NCBI GenBank assembly: GCA_946629065.1
Contig: CAMOXK010000003.1
Coordinates: forward strand, 1 to 57,367
Reading direction: 5' to 3'
From: an uncultured Clostridia bacterium
GTDB taxonomy: Bacteria > Bacillota > Clostridia > Oscillospirales > Oscillospiraceae
Length of the DNA stretch: 57,367 bases
The notes beneath the pieces were generated by a model that saw only the letters and a program-made list of their open reading frames with translations, did no database searches and was not told the DNA's origin. Within the stretch, counting starts at the first letter, position 1. Every line of letters starts with the position of its first letter. The position numbers and the translations under genes were made by a program. Positions 25,964 through 34,998 of the stretch are shown here, one piece after another.

Positions 25964-27916
25964 ATGGATAAGAAGACCTTTTATATCACCACCCCCATCT
26001 ATTACCCCTCGGACAATCTGCACATCGGCCACACCTACTGCACCGTGGCCACCGATGCCATCGCCCGCTATAAGCGGCTGCGCGGCTATGATGTGATGTT
26101 CCTTACCGGCACCGACGAGCACGGCCAGAAGATCGAGGAAAAGGCCAAGGCCGCCGGCGTCACCCCCCAGCAGTTCGTGGATAAGATCGTCACCGGCGAA
26201 AAGGGTGTACAGGACCTCTGGAAGCTGATGAACATCTCCAACGACCGCTTCATCCGCACTACCGACGATTACCATGTGGCCTCCATCCAGCGCATCTTCA
26301 AAAAGATGTACGAGAAGGGCGACATTTACAAGGGCGCTTACAAGGGCAAGTACTGCACCCCCTGTGAGAGCTTCTGGACCGAGAGCCAGCTGAAGGACGG
26401 TAAGTGCCCCGACTGCGGCCGCGAGGTCCACGACGCGGAGGAGGAGGCCTACTTCTTCCGCCTCTCCAAGTACGCAAAGCCCGTGCAGGAGCTGCTGGAG
26501 ACCGGCACCTTCCTGGAGCCTGCCAGCCGCGTCAATGAGATGATCAACAACTTCATCAAGCCCGGCCTGGAGGACCTGTGTGTCTCCCGCACCAGCTTTA
26601 CCTGGGGCGTGCCAGTGGACTTTGACCCGGGCCATGTGGTCTATGTCTGGGTGGACGCACTGTTTAACTACTGCACCGCCCTGGGCTTCCTCAACGACCG
26701 CTATGACGATTTTGACAAGTTCTGGCCTGCGGATGTGCACATTGTGGGCAAGGAGATCGTCCGCTTCCACTCCATCATCTGGCCCGCCATGCTCATGAGC
26801 ATGGAGCTTCCCCTCCCCAAGAAGGTCTACGGCCACGGCTGGCTGAACTTCAACGGCGACAAGATGTCCAAGTCCAAGGGCAACGTGGTGGATCCCTACA
26901 TCCTGGCGGACAAGTTCGGCGTGGACGCCCTGCGCTTCTTCCTGCTGCGCACCTTCCCCTTCGGCTCCGACGGCAACTTTACCAACGAGCTGCTGATCTC
27001 CACCATCAACACGGACCTGGCCAACGACCTGGGCAACCTGGTCTCCCGCACCACCGCCATGGTGGAGAAGTACTTCGGCGGCAAGCTGATCCCGGAGCGG
27101 GAGGCGGAGCCCCTGGACGAGGAACTGATCGGCATGATCCGGAGCGCCAGCGAGCGCTATGCCGCCCAGATGGAGAAGTTCCAGCTGCACCAGGGCCTGG
27201 ACGAGGCCTTCCGCCTCATCCAGCGGGCCAACAAGTACATCGACGAGACCATGCCCTGGAAGCTGGCTAAGGAAGAGGACAAGAAACCCCGCCTTGCCAG
27301 CGTGATGTACAATCTGCTGGAGGCCCTGCGGGTCTCCCTGATCCTGCTGACGCCCTTCATCCCCGAAAGCTGCACCAAGGCCTTTGACCAGATCGGCGCC
27401 GACGAGGCCGCCCGTACCTGGGACGCCGCCTGCGCATACGGCGTGCTGCCCGCGGACGTGGCCGTGCGCAAGGGCGAGACCCTCTTCCCCCGCATCGACG
27501 CCGCCACAATGCTGGGCGAACTGGAGGAGGCCGAGAAGGACGCCAAGGGCCCCCAGGTGAAGGTGGAGCCGGTGCTCCCCGACGTGGACATCGAGGACTT
27601 TGCCAAGTGCGACATGCGGGTGTGCAAGGTGCTGGGCTGCGAGGCCGTGAAGAAGTCCAAGAAGCTGCTGCGCTTCGAGCTGGACGATGGCTCCGGCACC
27701 AAGCGGCAGATCCTCTCTGGCATCCGGGAATTCTACGAGCCAGAGCAGCTCATCGGCAAGACCGTGGTGGCCATTCTGAATCTGCCGCCCCGGAAGATGA
27801 TGGGCCTGGAGTCCTGCGGTATGCTGCTCTCCGCCGTACGCAAGGTGGACGGCAAGGAGGAGCTGCACCTGCTGATGCTGGACGATTCCGTCCCCGCAGG
27901 CAGCCGTCTCTGCTGA
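25964..27916 (+). CDS. metG: Methionyl-tRNA synthetase
   Basis: The product has 650 residues. It charges tRNA-Met with methionine in the cytosol. The class I HIGH motif is at residues 20-23 and KMSKS at about 300-304. A four-cysteine zinc knuckle (CTPC...CPDC) lies near 130-150. The anticodon-binding helical domain spans about 370-520, and the C-terminal EMAP/OB-fold tRNA-binding domain (from VDIEDFAKCDMRVCKV) completes it, giving the usual dimeric form. It is last in the hemW-vanW-metG unit and ends at a strong terminator. Confidence 0.97.
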   Translation: MDKKTFYITTPIYYPSDNLHIGHTYCTVATDAIARYKRLRGYDVMFLTGTDEHGQKIEEKAKAAGVTPQQFVDKIVTGEKGVQDLWKLMNISNDRFIRTTDDYHVASIQRIFKKMYEKGDIYKGAYKGKYCTPCESFWTESQLKDGKCPDCGREVHDAEEEAYFFRLSKYAKPVQELLETGTFLEPASRVNEMINNFIKPGLEDLCVSRTSFTWGVPVDFDPGHVVYVWVDALFNYCTALGFLNDRYDDFDKFWPADVHIVGKEIVRFHSIIWPAMLMSMELPLPKKVYGHGWLNFNGDKMSKSKGNVVDPYILADKFGVDALRFFLLRTFPFGSDGNFTNELLISTINTDLANDLGNLVSRTTAMVEKYFGGKLIPEREAEPLDEELIGMIRSASERYAAQMEKFQLHQGLDEAFRLIQRANKYIDETMPWKLAKEEDKKPRLASVMYNLLEALRVSLILLTPFIPESCTKAFDQIGADEAARTWDAACAYGVLPADVAVRKGETLFPRIDAATMLGELEEAEKDAKGPQVKVEPVLPDVDIEDFAKCDMRVCKVLGCEAVKKSKKLLRFELDDGSGTKRQILSGIREFYEPEQLIGKTVVAILNLPPRKMMGLESCGMLLSAVRKVDGKEELHLLMLDDSVPAGSRLC

Positions 27917-27929
27917 GTCAGCCTTTCGA

Positions 27930-27976
27930 GAAGAAAATGGGAACTTTTTTAAAAAGTTCCCATTTTCTTCATTTTT
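27930..27976 (+). terminator. Terminator of metG
   Basis: A long stem (GAAGAAAATGGGAACTTTT and its complement) is followed by a T-rich run; it can work in both directions. Confidence 0.85.
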
Positions 27977-28003
27977 TGCCCCTGGAAGGGAAGGAACGGA
28001 TAC

Positions 28004-28032
28004 TTGTAAGAAGCAAAGAATTGTGCTATACT
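28004..28032 (+). promoter_or_regulatory. Promoter of the two CobW-type genes
   Basis: TTGTAA and TATACT are separated by 17 bases, about 40 bases before the first ATG. I did not see a convincing Zur box around it. Confidence 0.7.
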
Positions 28033-28070
28033 AACTTGTTGGAAAATCTGTCATTTGGAGGAAAAAGAAC

Positions 28071-29228
28071 ATGACAAAGATCGATATATTCTCCGGCTTT
28101 CTGGGCGCCGGCAAGACCACGCTGATCCGCAAGCTCATCGCCGAGGGTTACCAGGGCGAGAAGCTGGTGCTGATCGAAAACGAGTTCGGCGAGATCGCCA
28201 TCGACGGCGGCTTTCTGAAGGACGCGGGCGTGGAGATCAATGAGATGAACTCCGGCTGCATCTGCTGCACCCTGGTGGGCGACTTCACCAAGGCCCTGAA
28301 GAAGGTCATGGACGACTTTGCTCCCGACCGCATCCTCATTGAGCCCTCCGGCGTTGGCAAGCTCTCTGACGTAGCCAAGGCCGTGGAGCGGGTGGAAGGC
28401 GCCCACATCGGCGCCAAGGTCACCGTGGTGGACGCCGGCAAGGCCAAAATGTATATGCGCAACTTCGGCGAGTTTTTCAATGACCAGGTCCAGAACGCCG
28501 ACCTGATCGTCCTCAGCCGTACCGACTCTGCCAACAGCACCAAGGTGATGCTGGCCGCCGAGCTGCTGAAGGGGCTGAACGACCACGCCGGGCTCATCAC
28601 CACTCCCTGGGACCAGATCGACGGCAGCCTGATCCGCGCCGCCATGGACGAGAACGGGCTCAAGGCGGAGATGGAGAAGCTCAAGGAGGAGCAGGAGCAC
28701 CATCATCATCACGATCACGACGATGAGGATGAGGAGCATGAGCACCATCACCACGAGGATGGGGAAGCATGCGACGATCCGGAGTGCGAGTGCCACCACC
28801 ATCACGATCACGACGATGAGGATGAGGATGAGGAGCACGAGCATCATCACCACCATCATCACGAGGATGGGGAGGAGTGCGATGATCCGGAGTGCGAGTG
28901 CCACCATCACCACGACCATGACCACGAGCATCACCATCATCACCACGCTGACGAGGTCTTTGCCAGCTGGGGCATGGAGACCCCGCGCAAGTTCAGCGAG
29001 GAAGAGCTTAAGGAGATCCTGGGCCAGCTGAACGACGCCGTGCAGTACGGCATCGTGCTGCGGGCCAAGGGCATCCTGGACGCCAGCGACGGCGAATGGC
29101 TGTACTTTGACTATGTTCCCGGCGAGATGGAGATCCGCCGCGGCGCCCCCGCGGTCACCGGCCGCTTCTGCGTGATCGGCTCCCACATCCGGGAGGACGC
29201 CCTGAAGGAGTTGTTTACCGGTGAATGA
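28071..29228 (+). CDS. COG0523 (CobW-type) GTPase with His/Cys-rich metal cassettes
   Basis: The product has 385 residues. Walker A GFLGAGKTT is at 9-17, ENEFGE at 36-41 and the metal motif CICC at 63-66, as in COG0523 metallochaperones. A CobW_C-type domain closes the protein (from about 295). Between them, residues about 207-293 form a stretch of His, Asp and Glu in two near-copies, each ending CDDPECEC, plus a final His run. Such regions bind zinc, nickel or cobalt. The protein probably handles metal in the cytosol with GTP hydrolysis. It overlaps the next gene by 8 bases. Confidence 0.9.
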   Translation: MTKIDIFSGFLGAGKTTLIRKLIAEGYQGEKLVLIENEFGEIAIDGGFLKDAGVEINEMNSGCICCTLVGDFTKALKKVMDDFAPDRILIEPSGVGKLSDVAKAVERVEGAHIGAKVTVVDAGKAKMYMRNFGEFFNDQVQNADLIVLSRTDSANSTKVMLAAELLKGLNDHAGLITTPWDQIDGSLIRAAMDENGLKAEMEKLKEEQEHHHHHDHDDEDEEHEHHHHEDGEACDDPECECHHHHDHDDEDEDEEHEHHHHHHHEDGEECDDPECECHHHHDHDHEHHHHHHADEVFASWGMETPRKFSEEELKEILGQLNDAVQYGIVLRAKGILDASDGEWLYFDYVPGEMEIRRGAPAVTGRFCVIGSHIREDALKELFTGE

Positions 29229-30174
29229 GAATCGCGATGTGCCTGTATATCTCTTTACGGGCTTTCTGGAAGCGGGCAAGACCAAGTTCATCCAGGAGAC
29301 CCTGGAGGACAAGCGCTTCTGCAACGGGGAGCGCACCCTGCTGCTGATCTGCGAGGAGGGCGAGGAGGAATACGCCCCCGAGCAGTTTGCCGACCCCAAT
29401 GTGGTGCTGGCTGTGGTGGAGGACCAGGCGGATCTCACCGAGGAGAATCTGAAAGCCTGGCTGCATGACTCCCGGGCCGAGCGGGTGGTGGTGGAGTATA
29501 ACGGCATGTGGATGCTGGACCTGCTCTACCAGGCCATGCCGGAAAACTGGGCCGTGTACCAGGAGTTCATGTTTGCCGATGCCACCACCTTTCTGACTTA
29601 CAACAACAATATGCGCCAGCTGGTCTATGACAAGCTCAAGAGCTGCGAGCTGGTGGTTTTCAACCGCTTCAAGCCCGACATGGACAAGATGGCCTTCCAC
29701 AAGATCGTCCGGGGCGCCTCCCGCCGCTCGGATATCGCCTATGAGTACGCAAACGGCAAGGTGGTCTACGACGATATCCAGGATCCTCTGCCTTTTGATG
29801 TGAACGCGCCGGTGATTCAGATCAACGACGAGGACTATGCCCTCTGGTATCGGGACATGTCCGAGGAGCCCAAGAAGTACGAGGGCAAGACCGTGAAGTT
29901 CAAGTGCCGGGCGCTCAAGCGGGGCAAGCTGCCCAAGGGCTGCTTCGTGGTGGGCCGGCATGTGATGACCTGCTGCGTGGAGGACATCCAGTTTGCGGGC
30001 CTGGTTTGCCAGTGGGACAAGGCGGATCTTGTGCAGGACGAGAGCTGGATGATCCTTACGGCGAAGATCAACTACAAGTTCCACCGGGCCTACGGCAAGC
30101 GGGGACCGGTGCTGACCTACCTGGACAGCGCCCTCACCTCCGCCCCCGCCCAGGACGTGGCGACTTTTTATTAA
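29221..30174 (+). CDS. CobW-type GTPase domain fused to a YcgQ/DUF1980-like domain
   Basis: The product has 317 residues from GTG 29221. Walker A GFLEAGKT is at 14-21, and a CobW-type NTPase domain runs to about 210, but the CxCC metal motif is missing (the region reads LLLICEEGEEEY). In place of CobW_C, residues about 219-317 (GKTVKFKCRALKRGKLPKG, then FVVGRHVMTCCVED, and the final APAQDVATFY) look like the C-terminal domain of YcgQ (DUF1980, TIGR03943), a zinc-regulated protein family. The fusion joins two parts normally encoded by separate genes in zinc-response loci. Overlap with the first CobW gene implies joint function. Confidence 0.75.
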   Translation: MNENRDVPVYLFTGFLEAGKTKFIQETLEDKRFCNGERTLLLICEEGEEEYAPEQFADPNVVLAVVEDQADLTEENLKAWLHDSRAERVVVEYNGMWMLDLLYQAMPENWAVYQEFMFADATTFLTYNNNMRQLVYDKLKSCELVVFNRFKPDMDKMAFHKIVRGASRRSDIAYEYANGKVVYDDIQDPLPFDVNAPVIQINDEDYALWYRDMSEEPKKYEGKTVKFKCRALKRGKLPKGCFVVGRHVMTCCVEDIQFAGLVCQWDKADLVQDESWMILTAKINYKFHRAYGKRGPVLTYLDSALTSAPAQDVATFY

Positions 30175-30206
30175 ATCCGGCTTCGCAAACGATACGACTG
30201 GAAGAC

Positions 30207-30266
30207 CCCTCCGTCATCCGCCTTGCGTGAGACGGCGGATGCCACCTCCCCTTAGGCAGGGGAGGC
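30207..30266. repeat. Type A interspersed repeat
   Basis: Two consecutive hairpins (CATCCGCC...GGCGGATG and CCTCCCC...GGGGAGG) lie between the CobW pair and the HAD gene, in the pattern of the other type A copies. Confidence 0.65.
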
Positions 30267-30280
30267 TACAAGGAAAAGAA

Positions 30281-30931
30281 ATGAGATACAAATGCCTGGT
30301 CTTTGACCATGACGACACGGTGGTGAACAGCACCGCCACCATTCATTATCCCAGTTTTGTGGCCTTTCTGGAGAAGTATTTCCCGGATAAAAGCTGCAGC
30401 CTGGAGCACTATTTTCTGAAAAACTTCGACCCGGGCTTCCTCCCCATGTGCAAGGGCGAGTACGGCATGACGGACGCTGACCTGGAGGTGGAATACCGCT
30501 TCTGGCAGGATTTCGTCCGTACCCGGATCCCCCGGGCCTATCCCGGCATCCGGGAGATCATGGAGCGGCACAAGGCCGAAGGGGGCCTTCTCTGTGTGGT
30601 CTCCCACTCGGTGGACAAGAGCATCCTGCGGGATTACCGGGAGAACAAGCTGCCGGAGCCGGACCTGGTTTTCGGCTGGGAGCAGCCGGTGGAGCGGCGC
30701 AAGCCCGATCCCTGGCCTCTGCGGGAGATCATGCGCCGCTTGGATCTGGCGCCATCCGAGCTGCTGATGATCGACGATCTGAAGCCGGGCTATGACATGG
30801 CCCTGGCAGCCGGGGTGGACTTTGCCGCCGTTGGCTGGGCCAACGACATCCCGGAGATCGAAGCCTTTATGCGCCGCAATTGCCGCCTCTACTGCAAAAC
30901 GGTGGAGGAGCTGGCCGCCATTTTAGTTTGA
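30281..30931 (+). CDS. HAD-superfamily phosphatase
   Basis: The product has 216 residues from ATG 30281, behind AAGGAAAAG; the frame upstream runs through a repeat and is rejected. HAD motif I is DHDDT (residues 9-13), motif II is VSHS near 107, a lysine lies near 147 (RRKPDP), and motif III/IV is IDDLKPG near 166. A C1-type cap lies between I and II. It resembles phosphoglycolate phosphatase-type enzymes; the substrate is not known. It precedes two glycosylation genes by 19 bases and could serve that pathway. Confidence 0.85.
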   Translation: MRYKCLVFDHDDTVVNSTATIHYPSFVAFLEKYFPDKSCSLEHYFLKNFDPGFLPMCKGEYGMTDADLEVEYRFWQDFVRTRIPRAYPGIREIMERHKAEGGLLCVVSHSVDKSILRDYRENKLPEPDLVFGWEQPVERRKPDPWPLREIMRRLDLAPSELLMIDDLKPGYDMALAAGVDFAAVGWANDIPEIEAFMRRNCRLYCKTVEELAAILV

Positions 30932-30950
30932 GAGAAGGGGGATCCCACCC

Positions 30951-32465
30951 ATGCACAAGCTGCTGTCCGCAGCCGCCTCCTGGCCTGAGAAGCTCCCGGA
31001 GCGTTTACGGCCCTTCCGTTTGCCCTTTTTCAGCGCTCTGCTGGCGGGGCTGCTTGCCCACGGCTTCGCGTTTGCCAATAAGCTCCCGAATGCGGATGAG
31101 CTCAGTTCTCTCTATGGCAAGGGGATGACTCTTGGCTCGGGCCGCTGGGGTCTGGAGCTGAGCAAATACCTGATCCCCAGCATTTCCACCCCATGGATCT
31201 TCGGCCTGCTGAGCCTCTTGCTGCTTTCTGCTGCCGCCTGTTTGCTGGTGCGGATCTTTCGCCTCCGCTCGCCGCTCCTGATCGCGGTCCTTTCCGGGCT
31301 GCTGACGGTGTTTCCCGCCCAAACCGCAACCTTCAGCTATATGTTCACCGCGCCAAGCTACGCACTGGCCCTTCTGTTGGTGTTCGCTGCGGTTTGGTTT
31401 TCCCAGCGGGAGACTTTGGCCTCCTGGCTTCTGAGCCTTGTGCTGCTGCTTCTGGGCATCAGCATTTATCAGGGATATATCGCCTTTGCCAGCAGCTTTT
31501 TTGTTGTCCTGATGCTGCAAAAGCTTCTCCGGGGCGAAGGCAGCGCAAGAGAGGTCTTTCTGTTCGGCCTCAAGCGCCTTGCGCTTCTGGCCTGCGCCCT
31601 GCTGCTGTATCTGGGCTCCATTCCCATCTCCCTGCAGTTTTACAGCGGCGATTTTGTGGATTACGGTCTGGAAGAGGAGCGCTCCGTCTTCTTCCGGGCC
31701 CTGGTGGCGTACAGCGCCTTCCTTCACACCCTGACCCGGGACTATTTCGATTATGTTCACGGCGTCTTTTCCCGGATCCTGCACGTGCTTGCCCTCCTGC
31801 CACCGGCGTACGTCAGCCTTCGCTGGCTTTTCCGCTGCAGGGATTGGGAGAAGATCCTGCTCTTTCTGCTGTGCCTGCTGCTGCTTCCGCTGAGCATGTA
31901 CTGCATCTATCTGATCGCCCAGACCGGCATTATCCATTCCATGGTGCTCTTCAGCTTCATTTCCCTCTATGTCTTTGCCGTCGTTGCGGCGGAGGAGCTG
32001 CGGGGTGAGGCTGCACCGCTGCTGCGGCAGCTGGTGGCACTGAGTCTGGCGCTGGTGGTGGCGGGAAATGTGTTTTACGCCAACGCGTTTTACCTCAAGC
32101 TCCACCTTCGCTATGAGCACAGCTATGCGCTTTACACCGGGATCGCCGCGCAGGTGCGGCAAACACCCGGATTTGATGCCAATACCAAGATCGCGATCCT
32201 GGGCGAGGCAGAGAGCGGGCTCTATACGATCCCGGAGATGGCGGACTTCGATCTGATCTGGCCTGCGGATGATTTGACCAACGCCTATACCCGGGAGTAC
32301 TTCGTTGAGCGTTATGTGGGCTTCGATGTACTCTTTGCGAGCTGGAAGGAAAAACTGGCCTTGAATGAGGATCCTCGCGTTCAGGCGATGCCGATTTATC
32401 CGGCTTACGGTTCGGTGCAGATGATCGACGATTTCCTGGTGGTACGCCTGGGAGAATGGACGTGA
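30951..32465 (+). CDS. GtrII-type polytopic glucosyltransferase
   Basis: The product has 504 residues with about 10-11 membrane helices and a final ~110-residue outside domain. An acidic NADE motif near residue 46, just after the first helix, and LLGISIYQGYIAF near 165 fit the Glucos_trans_II family, GT-C enzymes that move a lipid-linked sugar onto an extracellular glycan. It is followed at 19 bases by a GtrB-type enzyme that would make the polyprenyl-phosphate sugar donor. The gene also has a good Shine-Dalgarno sequence (AAGGGGG). The acceptor is probably a surface polysaccharide or teichoic acid. Confidence 0.8.
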   Translation: MHKLLSAAASWPEKLPERLRPFRLPFFSALLAGLLAHGFAFANKLPNADELSSLYGKGMTLGSGRWGLELSKYLIPSISTPWIFGLLSLLLLSAAACLLVRIFRLRSPLLIAVLSGLLTVFPAQTATFSYMFTAPSYALALLLVFAAVWFSQRETLASWLLSLVLLLLGISIYQGYIAFASSFFVVLMLQKLLRGEGSAREVFLFGLKRLALLACALLLYLGSIPISLQFYSGDFVDYGLEEERSVFFRALVAYSAFLHTLTRDYFDYVHGVFSRILHVLALLPPAYVSLRWLFRCRDWEKILLFLLCLLLLPLSMYCIYLIAQTGIIHSMVLFSFISLYVFAVVAAEELRGEAAPLLRQLVALSLALVVAGNVFYANAFYLKLHLRYEHSYALYTGIAAQVRQTPGFDANTKIAILGEAESGLYTIPEMADFDLIWPADDLTNAYTREYFVERYVGFDVLFASWKEKLALNEDPRVQAMPIYPAYGSVQMIDDFLVVRLGEWT

Positions 32466-32484
32466 CTTTGAGAAGGAGGACGCT

Positions 32485-33438
32485 ATGAACCCTGTTTTGT
32501 ATATCGTTATTCCCTGTTACAACGAGCAGGAGGTCCTGCCCATCACCGCGCCCATGTTCCTGAAAAAGCTGCAGGATCTCTCCGCCGCAGGCAAGATCTC
32601 CGACGAGAGTCGGGTCCTCTTTGTAAACGACGGCAGCCGTGACCGGACCTGGGAGATCATCAAGGAACTGGCGGCCGCCGATCCCCATTATCTCGGTATC
32701 TGCCAGAGCCGGAACCGGGGGCACCAGAACGCGGTGCTGGCGGGCCTGATGGAGGCCAAGGACCGCTGCGATATCACCATCTCCATCGACTGCGACGGAC
32801 AGGACGACATCAACGCCATGGACGCCATGGTGGACGCCTACCGGGACGGCTGTGAGGTGGTCTACGGCGTCCGCTCCAGCCGGGAGACGGACACCTTCTT
32901 CAAGCGCTTTACCGCCCAGAGCTTTTACAAGTTCCTCAGCGCCATGGGCGCGGAGGTGGTCTATAACCATGCCGACTACCGGCTCATTTCCAGCCGGGTC
33001 CTTCAGGAGTTTGCCAATTTCAAGGAAGTCAACCTCTTCCTCCGGGGTTTGGTCCCGCTGGTGGGCTTTAAGAGCACTACCGTGGAATACGCCCGGGCGG
33101 AGCGGATCGCCGGGGTGAGCCACTATCCCTTGAAGAAGATGATCGCCCTGGCGGTGGACGGCATCACCAGCCTTTCGGTAAAGCCCCTGCGGCTCATCAC
33201 AGGCTTTGGCATTTTCGTGGCGCTGGTGAGCTTCCTGGGCTGCCTCTGGGCGCTGATCACCGCGCTTTGCGGCAAATCGGTGGCAGGCTGGGCCAGCATG
33301 ACCTGCATCATTTGCTTTGTCAGCGGGGTGCAGCTCATCTCCCTTGGCATCATCGGAGAGTATATCGGCAAAATCTATCTGGAATCCAAGGCCCGGCCGC
33401 GCTATATCATCAGCGAGCGCACCTGGAAGGAGAATTGA
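32485..33438 (+). CDS. GtrB-like polyprenyl-phosphate glycosyltransferase (GT2)
   Basis: The product has 317 residues. The N-terminal GT2 domain has YIVIPCYNEQEV at the start, VNDGSRDRT near 49, and the catalytic DCDGQDD near 100. Two C-terminal membrane helices (about 232-255 and 266-290) anchor it. This is the GtrB/DPM1 layout, in which a nucleotide sugar is joined to undecaprenyl phosphate on the cytosolic face. It pairs with the upstream GtrII-type transferase. A flippase (GtrA) is not visible in the window. Confidence 0.88.
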   Translation: MNPVLYIVIPCYNEQEVLPITAPMFLKKLQDLSAAGKISDESRVLFVNDGSRDRTWEIIKELAAADPHYLGICQSRNRGHQNAVLAGLMEAKDRCDITISIDCDGQDDINAMDAMVDAYRDGCEVVYGVRSSRETDTFFKRFTAQSFYKFLSAMGAEVVYNHADYRLISSRVLQEFANFKEVNLFLRGLVPLVGFKSTTVEYARAERIAGVSHYPLKKMIALAVDGITSLSVKPLRLITGFGIFVALVSFLGCLWALITALCGKSVAGWASMTCIICFVSGVQLISLGIIGEYIGKIYLESKARPRYIISERTWKEN

Positions 33439-33560
33439 TCGAGGGTACGGAATGCGCGTCCATGGGGTCGTCCTCCCGGAAAAACTTCTTAATTTTTGTG
33501 AAGAGTGGGGAAAATTCCCTGTTTTTTCCCGGTTTTGAGGGCACCGGGGCGCGGCGACAC

Positions 33561-33589
33561 TTGACGAACCGGCAAAATCGGTGTAATAT
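33561..33589 (+). promoter_or_regulatory. Promoter of the zinc-ribbon/Ig-like protein
   Basis: TTGACG and TAATAT are separated by 17 bases, about 50 bases before the ATG. The 120 bases between gtrB and this promoter contain nothing else I recognise. Confidence 0.7.
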
Positions 33590-33639
33590 GTACCGTAGTA
33601 TCTCTGTACTTTCTATTCCTAAAGAACGGAGGAACCAGC

Positions 33640-34302
33640 ATGAGCGTTATTCCTGAAGTAAAATGCCGCCGCTGCGGTCAGAGCTTTTCCGCACTGCGCA
33701 GCCGCTGCCCCAATTGCGGCACTCGCCGTGTGGCTCAGAGCGGCCGTACCCCCGCCGCTACCCCCGGCACTGTGAAAGGTACCGCCGCCTATGAGCGGGC
33801 AGAGACCAATACCAAGTGGCAGATGATTTTTGGCCTGATCCTGGTGGTCGCCGTGATCCTGGCGGTCATCGTTATGGTCACCGTCCGCCCCGATGGGCTG
33901 GACAATCCCGGCACCACGGGCCAGGGCACCATTACTGCCCCCACCCCCACGCCGACGCCTGGCATCGACCAGACCATCATTGCCCAGCCGCCCACGCCGT
34001 CTCCCACTCCCATCCCCGTGCCGGAGTCTGTAAAGGTCTTCTTCTTCGAGGATGAGAAGGACGAGTTCACCGAGAAGGTCGGTGAAGCGGTCAAGCTGAA
34101 GGCTGTGGCCTACCCTGTGGACCAGTTCCCCAATGCCACCTTCAAGTGGAGCGTCAACGATGAGAGCGTCATCAAGCTCACCATCAGCGAGGACACCAAA
34201 GAGTGCGAGGTCTTGTGCCTCAAACACCAGCCCGGCGGCGTCACCCTGACTGTGGAGTGCAACGGCGTCACCAAGGACGTGCACGTCTATACCAAGAACT
34301 GA
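33640..34302 (+). CDS. Zinc-ribbon, membrane-anchored Ig-like protein
   Basis: The product has 220 residues. A zinc ribbon (CRRC...CPNC, residues 9-26) is followed by one membrane helix (about 62-84), a Pro/Thr-rich stalk (APTPTPTPG, PPTPSPTPIPVP), and a domain from ~130 that looks like a bacterial Ig-like (Big_2) fold (KWSVNDESVIKLTISED). The zinc ribbon would be inside and the Ig-like domain outside. Proteins of this layout are common in clostridia and of unknown role. It has its own promoter and a terminator and stands alone. Confidence 0.8.
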   Translation: MSVIPEVKCRRCGQSFSALRSRCPNCGTRRVAQSGRTPAATPGTVKGTAAYERAETNTKWQMIFGLILVVAVILAVIVMVTVRPDGLDNPGTTGQGTITAPTPTPTPGIDQTIIAQPPTPSPTPIPVPESVKVFFFEDEKDEFTEKVGEAVKLKAVAYPVDQFPNATFKWSVNDESVIKLTISEDTKECEVLCLKHQPGGVTLTVECNGVTKDVHVYTKN

Positions 34303-34316
34303 TCAACCGTACACAG

Positions 34317-34350
34317 AAAAAACCGGAGTCGCCTTGACTCCGGTTTTTTC
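34317..34350 (+). terminator. Terminator before the metalloprotease gene
   Basis: AAAACCGGAGTC/GACTCCGGTTTT with a 5-base loop and T-run. The next gene starts directly after it, so that gene depends on read-through or an unseen promoter. Confidence 0.85.
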
Positions 34351-34362
34351 ATGGAGGAAAAG

Positions 34363-34911
34363 ATGGAATACGAACTGATCCGCAGCCGCCGCAGGTCTCT
34401 GGCGCTGCAGATGAAGCCGGACGGGACCGTTCAGGTCCGTGCCCCGCTGCGCGTGCCCAAATGGCAGATCGAGGCCTTCCTGCGCCAGCACTGGGACTGG
34501 GTGGAGCGTCAGCGGGCCAGGCAGGCGGCCCTGCCCAAAGCGGAAAAGCTCAGCGAGGAGGAGCTGGCGGAGCTCAAAAAGCGAGCGCGGCGCATCTTCC
34601 TGGCCAGGGCCGCCTATTATGCCCCGGTGGTGGGGGTGGACTACAGCCGCATCAGCATCCGCAGCCAGCGAAGCAAATGGGGCAGCTGCTCGGCCAAGGG
34701 CGGACTCAACTTCAATTGCCTGCTGCTCCTGGCTCCAGGCGAGGTGCTGGATTATGTGGTGGTCCATGAGCTCTGCCACCGGCTGGAGATGAACCACTCG
34801 CCCCGCTTCTGGGCGGAGGTGGAGCGGGTCCTTCCGGACTATGCCGCCTCTCGCAAATGGCTGCGCCAAAACGGCGAAAGTCTGATGGCGCGCCTGCCGG
34901 AGGGAAGATAG
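34363..34911 (+). CDS. YgjP-type (M48/WLM-like) metallopeptidase
   Basis: The product has 182 residues from ATG 34363, preceded by GGAGG at 5 bases; an ATG at 34351 overlaps that site. The conserved SQRSKWGSCSAKGGLNFNCLLL block (near 109) is typical of the DUF45/YgjP family, and the zinc-binding motif HELCH near 145 is followed by a third ligand region (NHSPRFW). These proteins are cytosolic, and their substrates are poorly known. It follows a strong terminator by only 12 bases, so its expression signal is unclear. Confidence 0.9.
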   Translation: MEYELIRSRRRSLALQMKPDGTVQVRAPLRVPKWQIEAFLRQHWDWVERQRARQAALPKAEKLSEEELAELKKRARRIFLARAAYYAPVVGVDYSRISIRSQRSKWGSCSAKGGLNFNCLLLLAPGEVLDYVVVHELCHRLEMNHSPRFWAEVERVLPDYAASRKWLRQNGESLMARLPEGR

Positions 34912-34950
34912 TTTTTAGTTTTTAGAAAATAGACCAGAAACTAAAAACTG

Positions 34951-34998
34951 AAAAACATCACCCGGAAGAAATCTGGATTTCTTCCGGGTGGTGTTTTT
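34951..34998 (-). terminator. Terminator of malQ (bidirectional)
   Basis: A 16-17 bp stem (CACCCGGAAGAAATC and its complement) flanked by AAAAA and TTTTT separates malQ from the converging metalloprotease gene. Confidence 0.88.

Noticed and set aside
25733-27868. 711-codon open frame on the minus strand
   Set aside because: Antisense shadow of metG; no motif or start signal.
28690-28950. His-rich stretch as a sequencing or tag artefact
   Set aside because: The frame is kept on both sides, the units contain a distinct CDDPECEC motif, and such regions are known in COG0523 proteins.
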